Positions 32,299 through 44,256 of a stretch of 64,000 bases of DNA are shown in pieces. Position 1 is the first letter of the stretch; each line of letters begins with the position of its first letter. The stretch lies in NCBI GenBank assembly GCA_000442125.1, contig KE546973.1:186001-250000 (forward strand), in the 5' to 3' direction. This DNA comes from Opeltia flavorubescens (lineage: Eukaryota; Ascomycota; Lecanoromycetes; Teloschistales; Teloschistaceae). The translations under genes and the position numbers were made by a program. The notes below the pieces were generated by a model. It was given only the letters and a program-made list of their open reading frames with translations. It had not been told where the DNA came from and searched no databases.

Positions 32299-35200
32299 AT
32301 GTCTTCGGTTTCTCGGGATCAGTCCCGTGACCGGGAACTGGTGCTGAAGCATCATCCTTCCATCTCTGATTCAGGCCGTTCCTCCGTCCCTATGTAAGCG
32401 ATCTTGTCTAGTTGTGATTTATCGCGGTCCGCCGAAGAGAGGACGGAGGAGAGACAGTCCACAATGTATACATGGGACTAATAAAATATCTCGGATTTCG
32501 TAGGTGGGACAGCTCAGATCCGGAACGCGCACCTCCTCCACTCCCATTGAATCCTGGGTCATCAAGTCCGGCCACCAAGCCAAATACGTCGGCCAATATT
32601 GCAGCCGCTGCTGAGGCGTTTACTTCGAGAGCTCGGGAAAGCGCATACATTACCAATCCTCCGCCCCCAAAATCACCAGAGAAATCATTGATCAAAGGGG
32701 CCTACCATAAGCGCATGCAGTCGTTTCAGAACAGCAACGGTAGTCAACGCGAAAGGAACAGTTATTTTGAGAATGCCGGTGGCATAGCATCGCCGGAGCG
32801 CCTATCTCGCGCATTGACATTCGACAACGAAAACAGATCTCCAGACAGAAGTCCTACACGGTCTGGAACGCCTACTCCAGGCGGTAAAGACTTCAGCAGG
32901 GACACCCCAAGTCTGCGACCAACATCAAGACCTCCGCCAAAAGCAATCTTGGGGGAGAACACCCCACCATCGGCCACTTTGCTGGCTTTGCGTGAGACAA
33001 CGACTCCCAAAGAAATGGATAACTCATTGGCGAATATCACCAACAATTCAAGGCCACCACAAACATACGATGCCATATCGAATCAAATTCTTAGTCTTAC
33101 GACGATAGCAACCAATTTGCAGCGAGAGATGGCACAGCTCAGTCGACGAAGCAAAGACAATGCCACGGACCTCGTTAGTCTGAAAGAGGCAACCAATTCG
33201 CGAGATGAAGATATTCGAAAGAGCTTACGAGACTTGGTGACCAATCTCGCGACTCACCGATACGACCTCTCCCCTGACGCCGGATCACGATCGACTAGTA
33301 CGTTCGGGGGCCCTCGGTCTTTGTTTCTTGATAGTAAAGCTCATGCCTCTCCGCCAAACATGTCGAAAAGCTTCTCCTTGCCAAGGATTCCGAGCCCTAC
33401 TAGTTTTGGTGCAGCGATGGACCGTGAGCTGTCAGCCACTCCAATCAATAGCGATGGTGCAGCCAGTATTGCGCTTCTTGAAAAGGTACTGCGTGAAATG
33501 GCAACTAAGGAGGGCCAAGACCGGGCTATAAGTTCCTTATCCGAGCTCTTGGAGCGTCCAAAGATCATGGAATCAGACCCTGCAATCGCTAAGAAACTGG
33601 AAGAAATTCTCAAGATTCTTAATGAACGCGGAAACAGTCAGGCCCTCGTGCGTCAGCGAAATAGAAATCCAAGCAACCAAATTGGAGCTCATCCGCTAGT
33701 TCTCGACTATGATGATCCATGTTCTTTGGCCAATATATCCAGAGAGGCAGTACCAATTCCTAACCCAAATAGTAAAGTCAGTAGTGTCATCACGGAAGAC
33801 ATGCAAAAAATGTTACAGAAGATGAGTGGTAGCATCAAGGAAGGAGGTGGGATGACTGCGGAAATCAAAGCAATCGTTCGAGATCTTCGTGGCGAAGTAC
33901 TAGGCATGGGCCGAGAGATTGGTCGCAAGCTCGACCAAGCTGAATCGACGCAAAAGACCAGTAGCCGAGATGAGCCTCGAGGCCCTGGTCGCGATGAGAT
34001 TGCGCAGATCGTACAGGATGGCCTTGAAGAGCTGAGGCATCACATGGAGGAGATATTGAGAGAGAAGCGACGACAATCATCCTCGTCGACTATATCTCGA
34101 AACACTGTAGACAGCCAAGAGGTCTTTACTGCTGTTCGGAATGCTCTGAGCGAAATCCCATTCCAGGAACTTGCGCTGCGAAATCAAAATAGCGGCATCG
34201 GGCGCGAAGAAATACTTGATGCGGTAAGGGAGGCATGGGAAACCAACAAGCCAGAGATTGAATTACAGAACTTCGGACTGGAGCGTGACGAGATACTGCA
34301 GTGCCTCAAGGAGGGGCTCCAGGAGTATCGACCGGCCGAGCAGTCAAAAGATATCGGAGGGGTTAGCTATGATGATGTACTGGACGCTGTACATGAAGGT
34401 CTTCAACACTTCAAACCTCCCCCAGTCGAAGCTGAGCCAGGAATTACTCGAGAAGAGATTCTGAGCACTGTCAGAGAATGCCTAGACTCCTTTGATTTTC
34501 CAACCTCGAGTGTAGGACCAATCCGCGAGGCTGAGATCACACGCGAAGATGTTATAGATGCGGTCAAAGAAGGTCTCTCTACCCAGCAACCTGAGATCGA
34601 AATCAACCGGGATGACCTGTTCGACGCTGTCCGTGCTGGTCTGGAAGGCGCACGAACTCCAATGGGTGGAGTGGGCGAACAGGTTCTAGAGAAGATGCAA
34701 GATCTCGCCGACGGAATGCGGGCGGAATTCAAGCAATACTCGGCTGCTAATGGTGGTGATACCGAGCAAGTGCTGGACGCTCTCAAAGATGGCCTTGAGG
34801 TGCTCCGTGCTAATATCGAAACCTATGTCGACCGTGCAGCTGATGTGACCGGCAAGGATGAGATTGTTGATACTGTTAAGGATGGCTTGGAGCATCTTCG
34901 TATTGACCTTGAGGGAAGCATTGCCAACGCCCCTCGTGGCTCGAGCGATGGGAACAACAGTGAACTGCTCGACGCGATGGAAAAAGAGTTCGAACACCTT
35001 CGCCAGACTATTGCGACATCTCTTCTTCGGTCAGGTGAAAATCCCTCAGACAAGGATGAGATTCTTGACGTCGTTCGAGATGAGATTTCCGAGCTCAGGG
35101 ATACCATTCGCAAAAGTGGTGGTTCTGCAGAATCTGCAGAGGCAGTCCACGCGATGAAGGAGGAATTTGATCACATCCGAACAACATTCGCCACCGCTAT

Positions 35201-38200
35201 GGTTCATCCCGGATCATCGGTCGACAGGGAAGAGATGCTAGAAGCGATTAGAGAGGGGTTCGAGAATGTCAGAGTTGACATGGAACGAAAACAGGACCGA
35301 CCGGAGAGCATCATGTCCAATACTAGTGAACTGATTGACGCTTTGAATGACGGTCTTGACGGTCTCCGCGCAGACGTCGAAAGGATGGTCAACAAGCCCC
35401 ATGACATTGACATGAGCATGATCTACGAGATTCGCGATACTCTCAAGGAAGGGATTGTGAACGTGAGATCTGATATCGACCGATTACTTGTTGCTGGTAT
35501 GGAGCAAGGCGAGCTCTCGAGTAGAGGAGGTCGCGAAGTGGTAGTCGCAGATGGTGAACAAGAGCATCCGGAGAGTTTACGAAGAAACGACATTGAGAAC
35601 CTTGAAGTCATGATCACCCAGCTGAGAATGAAGGTAGAAGCGTTCGACAATATGCCACCTCCCCCACCGCAGCCAGCTCCTCAACCCTCAGAAGACCTTT
35701 TGTTCAAGGCAGACCTTGATGGGATTGAAGCTACACTCAAGGAGTTGCAGGCTTCCATGGCCGAGATGACACACCGTGAGCAGACCCAGCGGGAGGACTT
35801 AGTAACTAAAGACGACACCGAAGCGATCGAGACGTTGCTGCGCAACACGAAAGCAAAAATTGACGAGGTCCTTTCACCTGAAGCGGAGGGTCTAGCAAGG
35901 ACCTCACATGTCGAATCGCTGGAGGCAACTATGTTAGAAACCCGCGATGCCTTCCATGAACTCAGCAGCCGTATTGGGCCCTCAGCTGCATCCAAAGATG
36001 ATATAGAGTTGTTGGAGGTTTTGCTCAAGGAGGTACGTGCTGGGTTGGACGAAATCCGGGAGAAGAGTCCACCAGAGGAAGATGGAGAACGTGTGCAGAA
36101 GACGGACATTGAGGCGATTGAGTCACTTTGCATGGATATGAAGACGCAACTTTCCGAGATGCCGCTACCCGATGTCGAAACTCTACCAACGAAGGCTGAG
36201 ATTGAGGACATCGGGAATCTGATCAAAGACTTCACCTCAAAGGTAGAGGAGGAAGCTGACCTTACTGCGCAAGCCTTCGAAGCTCGCAAAATAGAGCATG
36301 GCGGTATTGCGGACAAGATAGAAGATGTCAAGGCTTTTCTTGACCACATCCGGGAGGAGCTTAAAACCGAGGTCCAAGATAATCACGCCAGCGTACACGA
36401 GGTTTCTAAGACCCTCGAAGGTATCACCGAAACGATAGTCTCGATTGATGCGACCGCTTCCGTCCAAGAGCTCACCGAAGTAGTCAACCGGGAGTTTCAA
36501 CGGCTTCACGGGGCTGCAGAAGACGCCAAGCTTGAGTCTGAACAGAAACACGAAAATTTGCTGGAGAGGCACGGTGAGCACAAGAACACGGTCATTGTGG
36601 ACTTGACCGCAAAGATCGACTCTCGCTTCGACGAGCTAATGATCAAGTATGATGATGCCCAGCTTGCGGCAGAGGAAAAGCAGAAGGCTCTTGGCGAAAG
36701 AGAAGCAGAACAAGTTGAAGCGGTCAATGCAACAAAGACAATCGCCGAAGATCTGAAGCTGCTCGTGGATACTCTCGGATCGAACGTTACCGAGTCCTGT
36801 GATCGTCTGGGTGAGGATTCGAAAACGGTTTTCCACCGGGTGGATGAGATGAGCACCAAGCTTGACGATTTACTTGCCACGGATTCCTCAAGCGAACATC
36901 AATCCACCCGTGCAGAGATATCAAAGGCTCTCACAGGCGTTGAAGGAGTTCAAGCCCATGTCAACGAGTACCATCCCAAGATTTTGGAAGCAGTCAAAGA
37001 CGTCTTGAGTATTGTCGGGCAACATTACGAACAAACGAAGGCATCTACAGAAGAGATCAAGACCACCGTAAGAGAGATCCCATCAGCTATCCCTCTACCT
37101 GCTATTACCGCTCCTTCGGCATCACCTCCACCGCCAATCGAGATGCCAATGCCTGAGAAGTATGACGACACAGAACTTCATGCCAAACTTGACCGTCTAG
37201 TGCAGCATGTGGAAGAAACGCCCAAAGTCGAGTCTCCAATGGAGCTTCTTGAACAAATCCGGGAGCAAGTCGCAGCACAAGCGAGCGAGTTCGGTGCATT
37301 TGTGGCTACTCAACAAGCTAAGATTGCGGAGAACGCTGACAACGCTGCGAGGGAAGCAGAGGAAGTAGCCATTGCTCTCGAGAAGCGGAAAGCTCAAAAA
37401 GAAAACGTGGAAGCGGATATTGTGCGCCTTTCGGAACAGAAAGAAGACTTGGGCCGTGATGTTCGAGGACTGATCCAAGACAAAGACGACTTACTATCCC
37501 AAAAGTCAAGATTACAAGCTGATCTGTCATCACTTCAAATGGCTCTACAAATCCGGCGCGAAGAGCTTGAAATTATGGAGGCCAGAGCGGATGGCCTGGA
37601 GCGCCGTATTTTGGACGGGGTTCTCGACCATTCAAGGTCGTTACTGACAACTTCACGGCCCCAGTCAAGCTTGAAGGAGATGAACCTGAAGAGGGTCACT
37701 TCAACATCAAGTAACGCTACCACGGCTACGAGAGCAAGTACCATTGCAACTACGATCCCGTCGGCGGCCGCGAGCACGATGAGCAGTGGTATCGGTATGG
37801 CATTGAAGCGACGACAGCCTCCCCGAAGTAATGCTGGCTCTAATGTTGGCAATAAAAGCGATCGTCGAATTCTCAGCCTGAGCACACTGGGCGCGAACAA
37901 AGGCCCATCACTAGAAAGATCCATGGTGCTTGCAGACCCGACAGTTGCTACAGGAGGGACAAGGGGCGGATTGAACGGCATCAAACGGAGTCATAGCGTC
38001 AAATCGAACTTTCCTGTCAGAAAGACTAGTTGGGGCGGTACCAAGAGGCTGGGCATGTACGCAGATGAAGGGGTAGAGGAAGACAAGGAAAACAGTATCC
38101 TAGACGAGGAAGACGAAGATGCTGACGGCAGTGAAGCTGGCACTGAACGTCGGACAAGCTACACAGGCACGTATACTGGTACGTCGATGAGCTATGGGGA

Positions 38201-38516
38201 AGGAAGTGTTGTCTCGACGGACAATAGGAGCAGAAGAACCAGCTATGCACCTTCAACGATTGGTACCGTCGGTACAAAGGAAGAGGACTTTGAGTCGGAG
38301 TCAGGCGGTGGAAGCGTGAATGGCGAGGCTGAGCAGCACGAGCCCGAATACATCGGATATGACGGTGATCATGATCATGGGGACTTCCTAGGCGCCAAAG
38401 GGGAGGTCAGCAACGCGGGAGAGATGGTAGTTTTCGGGCAGCCGAGTGATAGCGGGATTGGCACTGATATGCCAACAGCGGCATTCGAGGGTGGCAGTGA
38501 TTATTTCAAGACGTGA
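32299..38516 (+). CDS. Very large repeat-containing coiled-coil protein (2035 residues)
   Basis: Two exons, 32299..32393 and 32504..38516. The 110-base intron has GTAAGC and TTTCGTAG, splits a Met codon and gives the N-terminus MSSVSRDQSRDRELVLKHHP. Residues 1-190 are disordered and Pro/Ser-rich. Around residues 520-1025 there are about 17 degenerate copies of a helical motif of the form D/E-E-I-L-D-A-V-R-E-G-L-E-x-L-R, spaced 22-45 residues. A second series of about six related copies (KDDIELLEVLLKEVR type) spans 1095-1275. Long coiled coils fill 1280-1740, including EEREREAE-like Lys/Glu heptads near the end. The C-terminal 300 residues are disordered, Ser/Thr-rich and acidic. No motor, kinase or membrane segment is visible. 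The shape suggests a cytoskeletal, septal or cell-end scaffold; I do not recognise a named family. Confidence 0.85.
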
Positions 38517-38957
38517 GGAGGATACTGGTATAAGGGTGGGTGAAGGTGTATTGCCGGTGTGAAACGACAAGGAGCCTGGTTTGGAAATTCTTAGCGGAGG
38601 TGTTTGGGGAGTAGACTTATGAGTGCAGTGCTTTTGATAGCGTTACTATATCACCTCACGTTTGACAAGCCTATCTTGGTATACCTTCTTGTGCACTCGC
38701 TTGGTTGCAAGTGTGGACGTCTACCCCGTTTTCAAGCACTTGACTTGGAGTACGAAGTGATAGGTCTACCATTGCTGAACAAATCGGGAAGCTACAGCCG
38801 CTGTGCGGAAAACGCGGAAGGCGCGTCAGTAGAAATTAACATCCAAGGATCAGAGCTGAAGCAAAGCAGGCGCATTGTACGCCTTGAGATCTGTTCCTTT
38901 CCGCTTGCTTCACCCTGTTTATCAACTAGGCCCGACGCAGCCCGCCGAATTACCAAG
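38517..38957. other. Intergenic region
   Basis: 3' flank of the coiled-coil gene and promoter of the Snf12 gene. Nothing recognised. Confidence 0.45.
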
Positions 38958-40712
38958 ATGAATCCAGCCATGCGTCCCCAATACCACAACATTCACCACC
39001 AGAATGCCCAAACACCCATAGTCAGGCGCGGTGGTATTGGTAAATCACTTCCAAAGCACCTTAGGAAATCATGGCGCTAACATCGTAGCTCCTATTGCTC
39101 CAAACTCCCAGAATCCAAGGGAGGCTCAATCCGGTCCAAAACAAGCTACTGTAATTCACAGTACACGAGAGCAGCGTGAGCAAGAGATGGCGCAACGACG
39201 GGCGGTTAAGCCTACTGACAAGAACATTCCTGAGGGCATCGATAAGCTCATAATTGGAGATGGTGTGCGACAGTACAAACGAGTACGCGAGGTTGAGAGG
39301 AGATTGGACGCTATTATGATGCGTAAAAGGCTTGATTTGTTGGACAAAAGGCACAATGGATCGAAACGTTACAAGACCATGCGCATCTGGGTTTCTAATA
39401 CCGTTGATCTGCAACCATGGCAGGGAAGGGGTGAGGCTGATGAACTATATGACTTCAGTGGAACCTCCGAGGGGGTCTTTAGGATGAAGATTGAAGGCCG
39501 TTTGCTCGATGACAAGGACGAAGGTCTTTCAGATGACGACGACAGCGACGCCGAACAGGAGAAGCAAGACGGAGAAGCTATGGACCAAGACGAAGCTACG
39601 ACTCAGAAACCTGTCAAGCCAGTTGGAGCACGACCCAAGACCAGACTCTCCCATTTCTTCAACGCCATCACTGTTGATTTTGATCGCAACAAGAACATTC
39701 AAGCAGATTATCCTACCCAGTTTGAGTGGAAGAGACCACTTTATAATGCCAACGGTCCAACTCCTCCGGCCGCAGACTTCGATTCTCTGGAGTTTGAGAG
39801 GAAGGGCGATTCAGACATCAATTGTACCATCCACTTTTACCGTGATGACGAACGGTTTCTGCTCAGCGATGCCTTGGCTGAGATCTTAGACTCGAAGGAA
39901 GAGGACCGCGAAACCGTCTTGTCTGGGATATGGGATTACATCAAAGCCATGAATCTACTTCAAGACGATGAGAAACGCGCCGTACAGTGCGATGATCGTT
40001 TGCGAAAGGTAAGCTCTGCATCATCCGTCCATTCATTTTCCTCAATCAAAGTCAACCGACACGATACATTTGATATACTAACCGCCCAAAAATCATCCAG
40101 ATCTTCGACCGCGACGTCATCTTCATCCCCGACCTCCCCGCCCTCCTCTCAAACAGCCACCACCTCTTCCCCCTCCCTCCAATCTCCCTCCCCTACACAA
40201 TCCGCTGCGACCTCTCCTTCCACACCGCAGCCGCCGACCCCCCTCCCCCAACAATCTACGACCTCACCCTCGTCGTGAACCCTCCCCCCTCATCCCTCAG
40301 CGCACATCACAACCCCCTCCCCACCGCATCCCAGCTCTCGCAACTCGTACAACATGATAATCATCTCGGCCTGCTCGTCCAGGCGATCCAGCATAGTAAG
40401 AGCAAACACGCATTTTTGACGGAGTTTGAACGCGATCCGGTGGGGTTTTTGAAGAGGTGGATGGGGAGTCAGAGGAGGGATCTGGAGGTTCTGGTGGGGG
40501 ATGGGGTGGGGATGGGGAGNNNNNNNNNNNNNNNNNNNNNNNNNNNNNNNNNNNNNNNNNNNNNNNNNNNNNNNNNNNNNNNNNNNNNNNNNNNNNNNNN
40601 NNNNNNNNNNNNNNATGGGGTGGGGGAGGAGTGGAGGAGGGGTGGGGCTGGGGGGGTTTGGGGAAGGGATGAGGTTTTGGAGAGTGTGAAGTTGATGAGG
40701 GATAGGGGGTGA
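38958..40712 (+). CDS. snf12: SWI/SNF chromatin-remodelling subunit Snf12 / SMARCD (SWIB domain)
   Basis: Accessory subunit of a SWI/SNF-class remodelling complex. Exons 38958..39033, 39089..40008 and 40101..40712 give about 535 residues, counting 95 undetermined bases (40520-40614) at face value. Introns are 55 bases (GTATTG, CTAAC, GTAG) and 92 bases (GTAAGC, CCAG). Landmarks are RKPTD-like AVKPTDKNIPEGIDKLIIGDG, VERRLDAIMMRKRLDLLDK, MRIWVSNTV and LSHFFNAITVDFDRNKN. The SWIB domain runs from ERFLLSDALAEIL through GIWDYIKAMNLLQD to RDVIFIPDLPALL, split by the second intron. The frame stays open on both sides of the gap and the end (VLESVKLMRDRG) looks natural. The yeast paralogue Rsc6 (RSC complex) is the main alternative. 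Confidence 0.9.
40520..40614. other. Assembly gap (95 N) in the last exon of snf12
   Basis: A run of 95 undetermined bases. Both flanks are extremely G-rich on the plus strand (GGTGGGGGATGGGGTGGGGA before, ATGGGGTGGGGGAGGAG after). Unknown true length; the frame is open on both sides under the stated length. Confidence 0.98.
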
Positions 40713-41309
40713 TTGTAATGGAGTGAAGTGGAGGGCAGGGGAAGAGGGGTGTGTAATCTCATATTTTTTTTGGCGGGAAGCAGGAGGGGGATGGGGGGGA
40801 TTTGATGTTTGCTGGGATCTGGGATTAACAGGTCTAGGAGATTATTGGTATGATAAGTTCTTTATGGTATGAAGATGAAGAAATTTAATCTTTTAATTCG
40901 TGGTCAAGCGGCCCATCCTCTGAGGGTTTCAACCTCTTTAGGAACAGTATTCATTTTCTATGTTCTCGTGTCCTCAGTTGCAAATGCCGAGCCAGCGACT
41001 CGTCGCCTTAATTGAGTTCGAATCTCCTTCTCTCATCTATATAGGGTATCATTCGTCTCCTTGCTTCGACCTTGTAGCATCTTGTCACCCATCCTTCCCT
41101 CCTCAATCTTCTATTCGTTCTTTGCGAAGACTCATCTCGCGGCTGTACCCATTCAGTCGCAGAACCTCCTCCTTTCGCGGACGGCTTCAAAGCCTATCTC
41201 CCCACTTCATACGCGTTGACTTACTCGTCATCATCACCGTCGTCGTAATGATCATATACCATATTTATTGATTCCGCACTTCAAGAAACCCGATCCACAC
41301 CCATATCAT
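40713..41309. other. Intergenic region between converging genes
   Basis: 3' flanks of snf12 and sof1. Starts G-rich, then AT-rich. Nothing else recognised. Confidence 0.45.
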
Positions 41310-42697
41310 TCACCCCTCCACCGCCAAAACCATCTTCTCCCTCTCACTCCTCCTCCCCGTCTCCTTTCCCTTCTTACTATTCTTCCTCCGATTCTCTTCC
41401 CTCCTCTTCACCGCCTCAATTTCCTCCGCCTTAATCTCCCCCGCCTTCTTAACCTGCTTCGGCACATGTCTATGCCGTCTAATCCTCCTGATCTCAGGCA
41501 TATGCGCATACCTCTCCACCAACGCTTTCCCATACTCCTCCTGTTGTCTCTGCCTGAAATTCTTGATTCCCGATCTAGCCGAGGCATCGGAGCGCCAAAG
41601 CCGGATATTGCCGTCGTCGGAGCCAGAGAGGATGTATTTACTGTCGGGGGTGAAGAGGGTGGAGAAGACGCGCTGCATGCGTTTGGTGTGGTAGATGTCT
41701 TGGCTGTGACCTTGCGCGCGGTCCCAGAGACGGATGCTGCGGTCGTAGGAGGCGGAGACGAGGCGTTGGCCTGTGGGTGAGAAGTCGATGTGCATGACGG
41801 CTGCGACGTGGTCTTTTAGGACGTTGAGGGCACGGGTGAGGTTGCGGGCGTCGAAGAGGTAGATGTTGTGGTCTTCGGAGGCGGCGGCGAAGTTGAATGC
41901 TTCCATTGGGTTCCAGGCGAGGGCGTTGGTGGCGAAGCTTAGGGTTAGGCGGGATAGAGGGGAGGAGGTGCGGAGGTCGTAGAGGGTAAGGGAGCGGTCG
42001 GTTGCGGCGGAGGCGAGGAGGGAGGTTTCGGTTTGGTTGAAGGTTAGGGATGTGATTGTGTCGGTAGAGGTGGGCCAGTGAAGGGTTTGGAGCGGGGCGG
42101 AGGAGGAGCGGTTGAGGTCGTAGATGGAGATTGTGTTGGAGGAGGCGGCGAAGGTGGATTCACTGCGATGGTGGGAGAGACTTGTGTAGGCGGTTGGGCC
42201 GAGATAGGTTGTCAATGGCGCGGAGGAACCTGTGTACGGGTCGAATAGTTTTATGGATTTGTCGGCGGCGCAGGTCAGGAGCTTGTGGTCTTTCGTCCAA
42301 CACATTCCCTTGACGATGTTCTCGTGGGCTTGGGTGTTCCAGATCTCTTCTCGACTAGTCAGATCCCAGACTTTGACGACGCCGTCGCCGCTTCCGCTGG
42401 CGAATCGTTCCAACGACTCGGGGTCTTTGGCCATGGTGTAGACTCCATCGACATGACCTTTGCCAAGCTGCGCGATAAAGGGGGCAGCGAACATGCGCTC
42501 GAGTTTGGTGGCATTGAGGGCGCGAGTGTACTCTCGAGCTCTTTCGAAAGGGTGGAGAGCAGGATCAAGATTTCGTGGCTGTCGAGTTACGCTTGAACCA
42601 GGAGCTTGATGGGCGGCAGTCGACCGGGTCAGTGCCTTGACTTTCTACAAGGTTATTAGTTTTAATCCGTAACGATGAATGGCAGTGTACGAACCAT
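41310..42697 (-). CDS. sof1: WD40 protein Sof1 (DCAF13), SSU processome component
   Basis: Nucleolar U3 snoRNP / small-subunit processome protein needed for 18S rRNA maturation. Coding exons are 42697..42695 (the ATG alone) and 42644..41310, giving 445 residues. The 50-base intron 42694..42645 has GTTCGT, ACTAATAAC and TTGTAG and joins Met directly to KVKALTRS, the conserved Sof1 start. Unspliced, the ATG would read only a short peptide to a stop. Conserved parts are ARNLDPALHPFERAREYTRA-like NLDPALHPFERAREYTRALN, then KLERMFAAPFIAQLGKGHVDG. WD40 repeats follow (GDGVVKVWDL, DKSIKLFD, DRSLTLYDLR, DHNIYLFDAR, DRSIRLWDR, DGNIRLWR). The Sof1-specific basic C-terminus reads RQRQQEEYGKALVERY, then HMPEIRRIRRHRHVPK. 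Divergent from rpn6. Confidence 0.95.
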
Positions 42698-42945
42698 CTT
42701 GGCTCTGCCCTCCGACCAAGTTTGAATGCAAGACTTTTGTTCTTTTCAACAGCGGGCAAAAGTTCGTGGAGCTCGGCACGAACCGCGGAACTTGCCGCCT
42801 CGGAGCTTCCAACCTCAAGCTCTGATACAAACTTCCATTTAGCAGAGAAACTTTGGACATACAAGCATCATACTGCAAACTTCAGACTGCCCAGCACACC
42901 CGCTTTTTTCCTTCTTCCCTTCGTGTTCTTTCAGCCCAGTAGCTC
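42698..42945. promoter_or_regulatory. Shared divergent promoter, sof1 / rpn6
   Basis: 248 bases separate the start codons of a ribosome-biogenesis gene and a proteasome gene. A GGGCAAAAG stretch near 42757 partly resembles the yeast proteasome element GGTGGCAAA, but the match is incomplete. The last 60 bases are pyrimidine-rich, as in a fungal leader. Confidence 0.5.
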
Positions 42946-44256
42946 ATGGCGGACAGCAAGCGAATAGCAGAGGCGCGGAAATTGGCCAAATCAGATCCTT
43001 CCAAAGCCGAGTCAATATATCAAGATGTGCTATCAAAGGGTCCTGGAACCGGAGAGGCAGCACTCCGGGAATACGAGACGGCTCTGATGGGTCTTGGAGA
43101 GCTGTATCGAGACGAGAAGAAACCTGATGAGTTGTCCGCGCTTGTTACCAATAGTCGGTCAACGTTATCCTCGTTCGCTAAAGCCAAAACCGCCAAAATT
43201 GGTAAGAGTCTCGGCCGTGAGAGTCTTCAAACGGTCTAACCACGTGTAGTGCGCCAGCTTCTCGACCTTCTCTCCGCAATACCGAAAACTGTTGACATCC
43301 AAATCTCCACCACCAAATCTTGCATAGAATGGGCCATCTCCGAACGCCGGAGCTTTCTACGTCAAAACCTCGAAACACGCTTGGTATCGCTCTACATGCA
43401 AAAGCAGTCTTACTACGAGGCCCTCACATTGATCAATGGTCTTCTCAAGGAGTTGAAGAGGTTAGATGACAAGCTTGTTCTAGTGGAGGTACAACTTTTG
43501 GAGTCGCGTGTATATCATGCACTTGGAAATCAGTCAAAAGCACGAGCAGCCCTTACATCGGCAAGGACCTCGGCCGCATCTGTCTACACGCCTCCTTTAC
43601 TACAAGCCGGCTTGGACATGCAGTCAGGGATGCTGCACGCTGAGGACCAGGATTTCAATACGGCATTCTCATACTTCATCGAAGCATTAGAGGGATATCA
43701 CTCGCAGGAAGAAACAGCGAAGGCAACATCGGCGCTTCAGTATATGCTTCTGTGCAAGATCATGCTGAATCTGGTCGACGATGTCAATAACCTCATGACA
43801 TCGAAACAAGCGATGAAGTACTCAGGCAAGAATTTGGAAGCAATGAAGTCGGTTGCGCGTGCTCATTCAAATCGAAGCCTGGAGGAATACGAACGGGCAT
43901 TGTCGAATTACCGGTACGAGCTGGGCAGCGACACGTTCATAAGAAATCACCTCCGGCGATTGTATGATGCTATGCTAGAACAGAACTTGATCAAGGTGAT
44001 CGAACCCTTCAGTCGAGTGGAGATCGATCATATTGCGAAGATGGTCGGTCTTGACAGACAGCAGGTGGAGAGGAAGCTGTCGCAAATGATCCTGGATAAG
44101 GTGATTGTGGGGGTGCTGGACCAGGGGGCGGGATGCTTGATTGTGTATGATGAGGCAGGAAGAGATGAAGGGTACGATGCGGCGTTGGCAACGATCGAGA
44201 AGCTCAGCAATGTGGTGGATGTATTGTATACTAACCAGGCATCCATGCTTGACTGA
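42946..44256 (+). CDS. rpn6: 26S proteasome lid subunit Rpn6 (PSMD11)
   Basis: Non-ATPase subunit of the 19S regulatory particle that clamps lid, base and core together. Exons 42946..43201 and 43250..44256 give 420 residues, the family length. The 48-base intron has GTAAGA, CTAAC and GTGTAG and splits a Val codon (KTAKIVRQLLDLL). The N-terminal two thirds are helical solenoid repeats (ALREYETALMGLGELYRDEK, RQNLETRLVSLYMQKQSYYEAL, LTLINGLLKELKRLDDKLVL). The PCI domain lies at about residues 230-390, with SLEEYERALSNYRYEL, IRNHLRRLYDAMLEQNL, and the winged-helix stretch FSRVEIDHIAKMVGLDRQQV followed by ERKLSQMILDKVIVGVLDQG. The start lies in AGCTCATGGCGG after a CT-rich leader. Confidence 0.96.

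Noticed and set aside
35681-36349. Minus-strand open frame of 222 codons inside the large coiled-coil gene
   Set aside because: Ser-rich antisense shadow of Glu/Asp/Lys-rich coding sequence; several similar shadows occur along the same gene.
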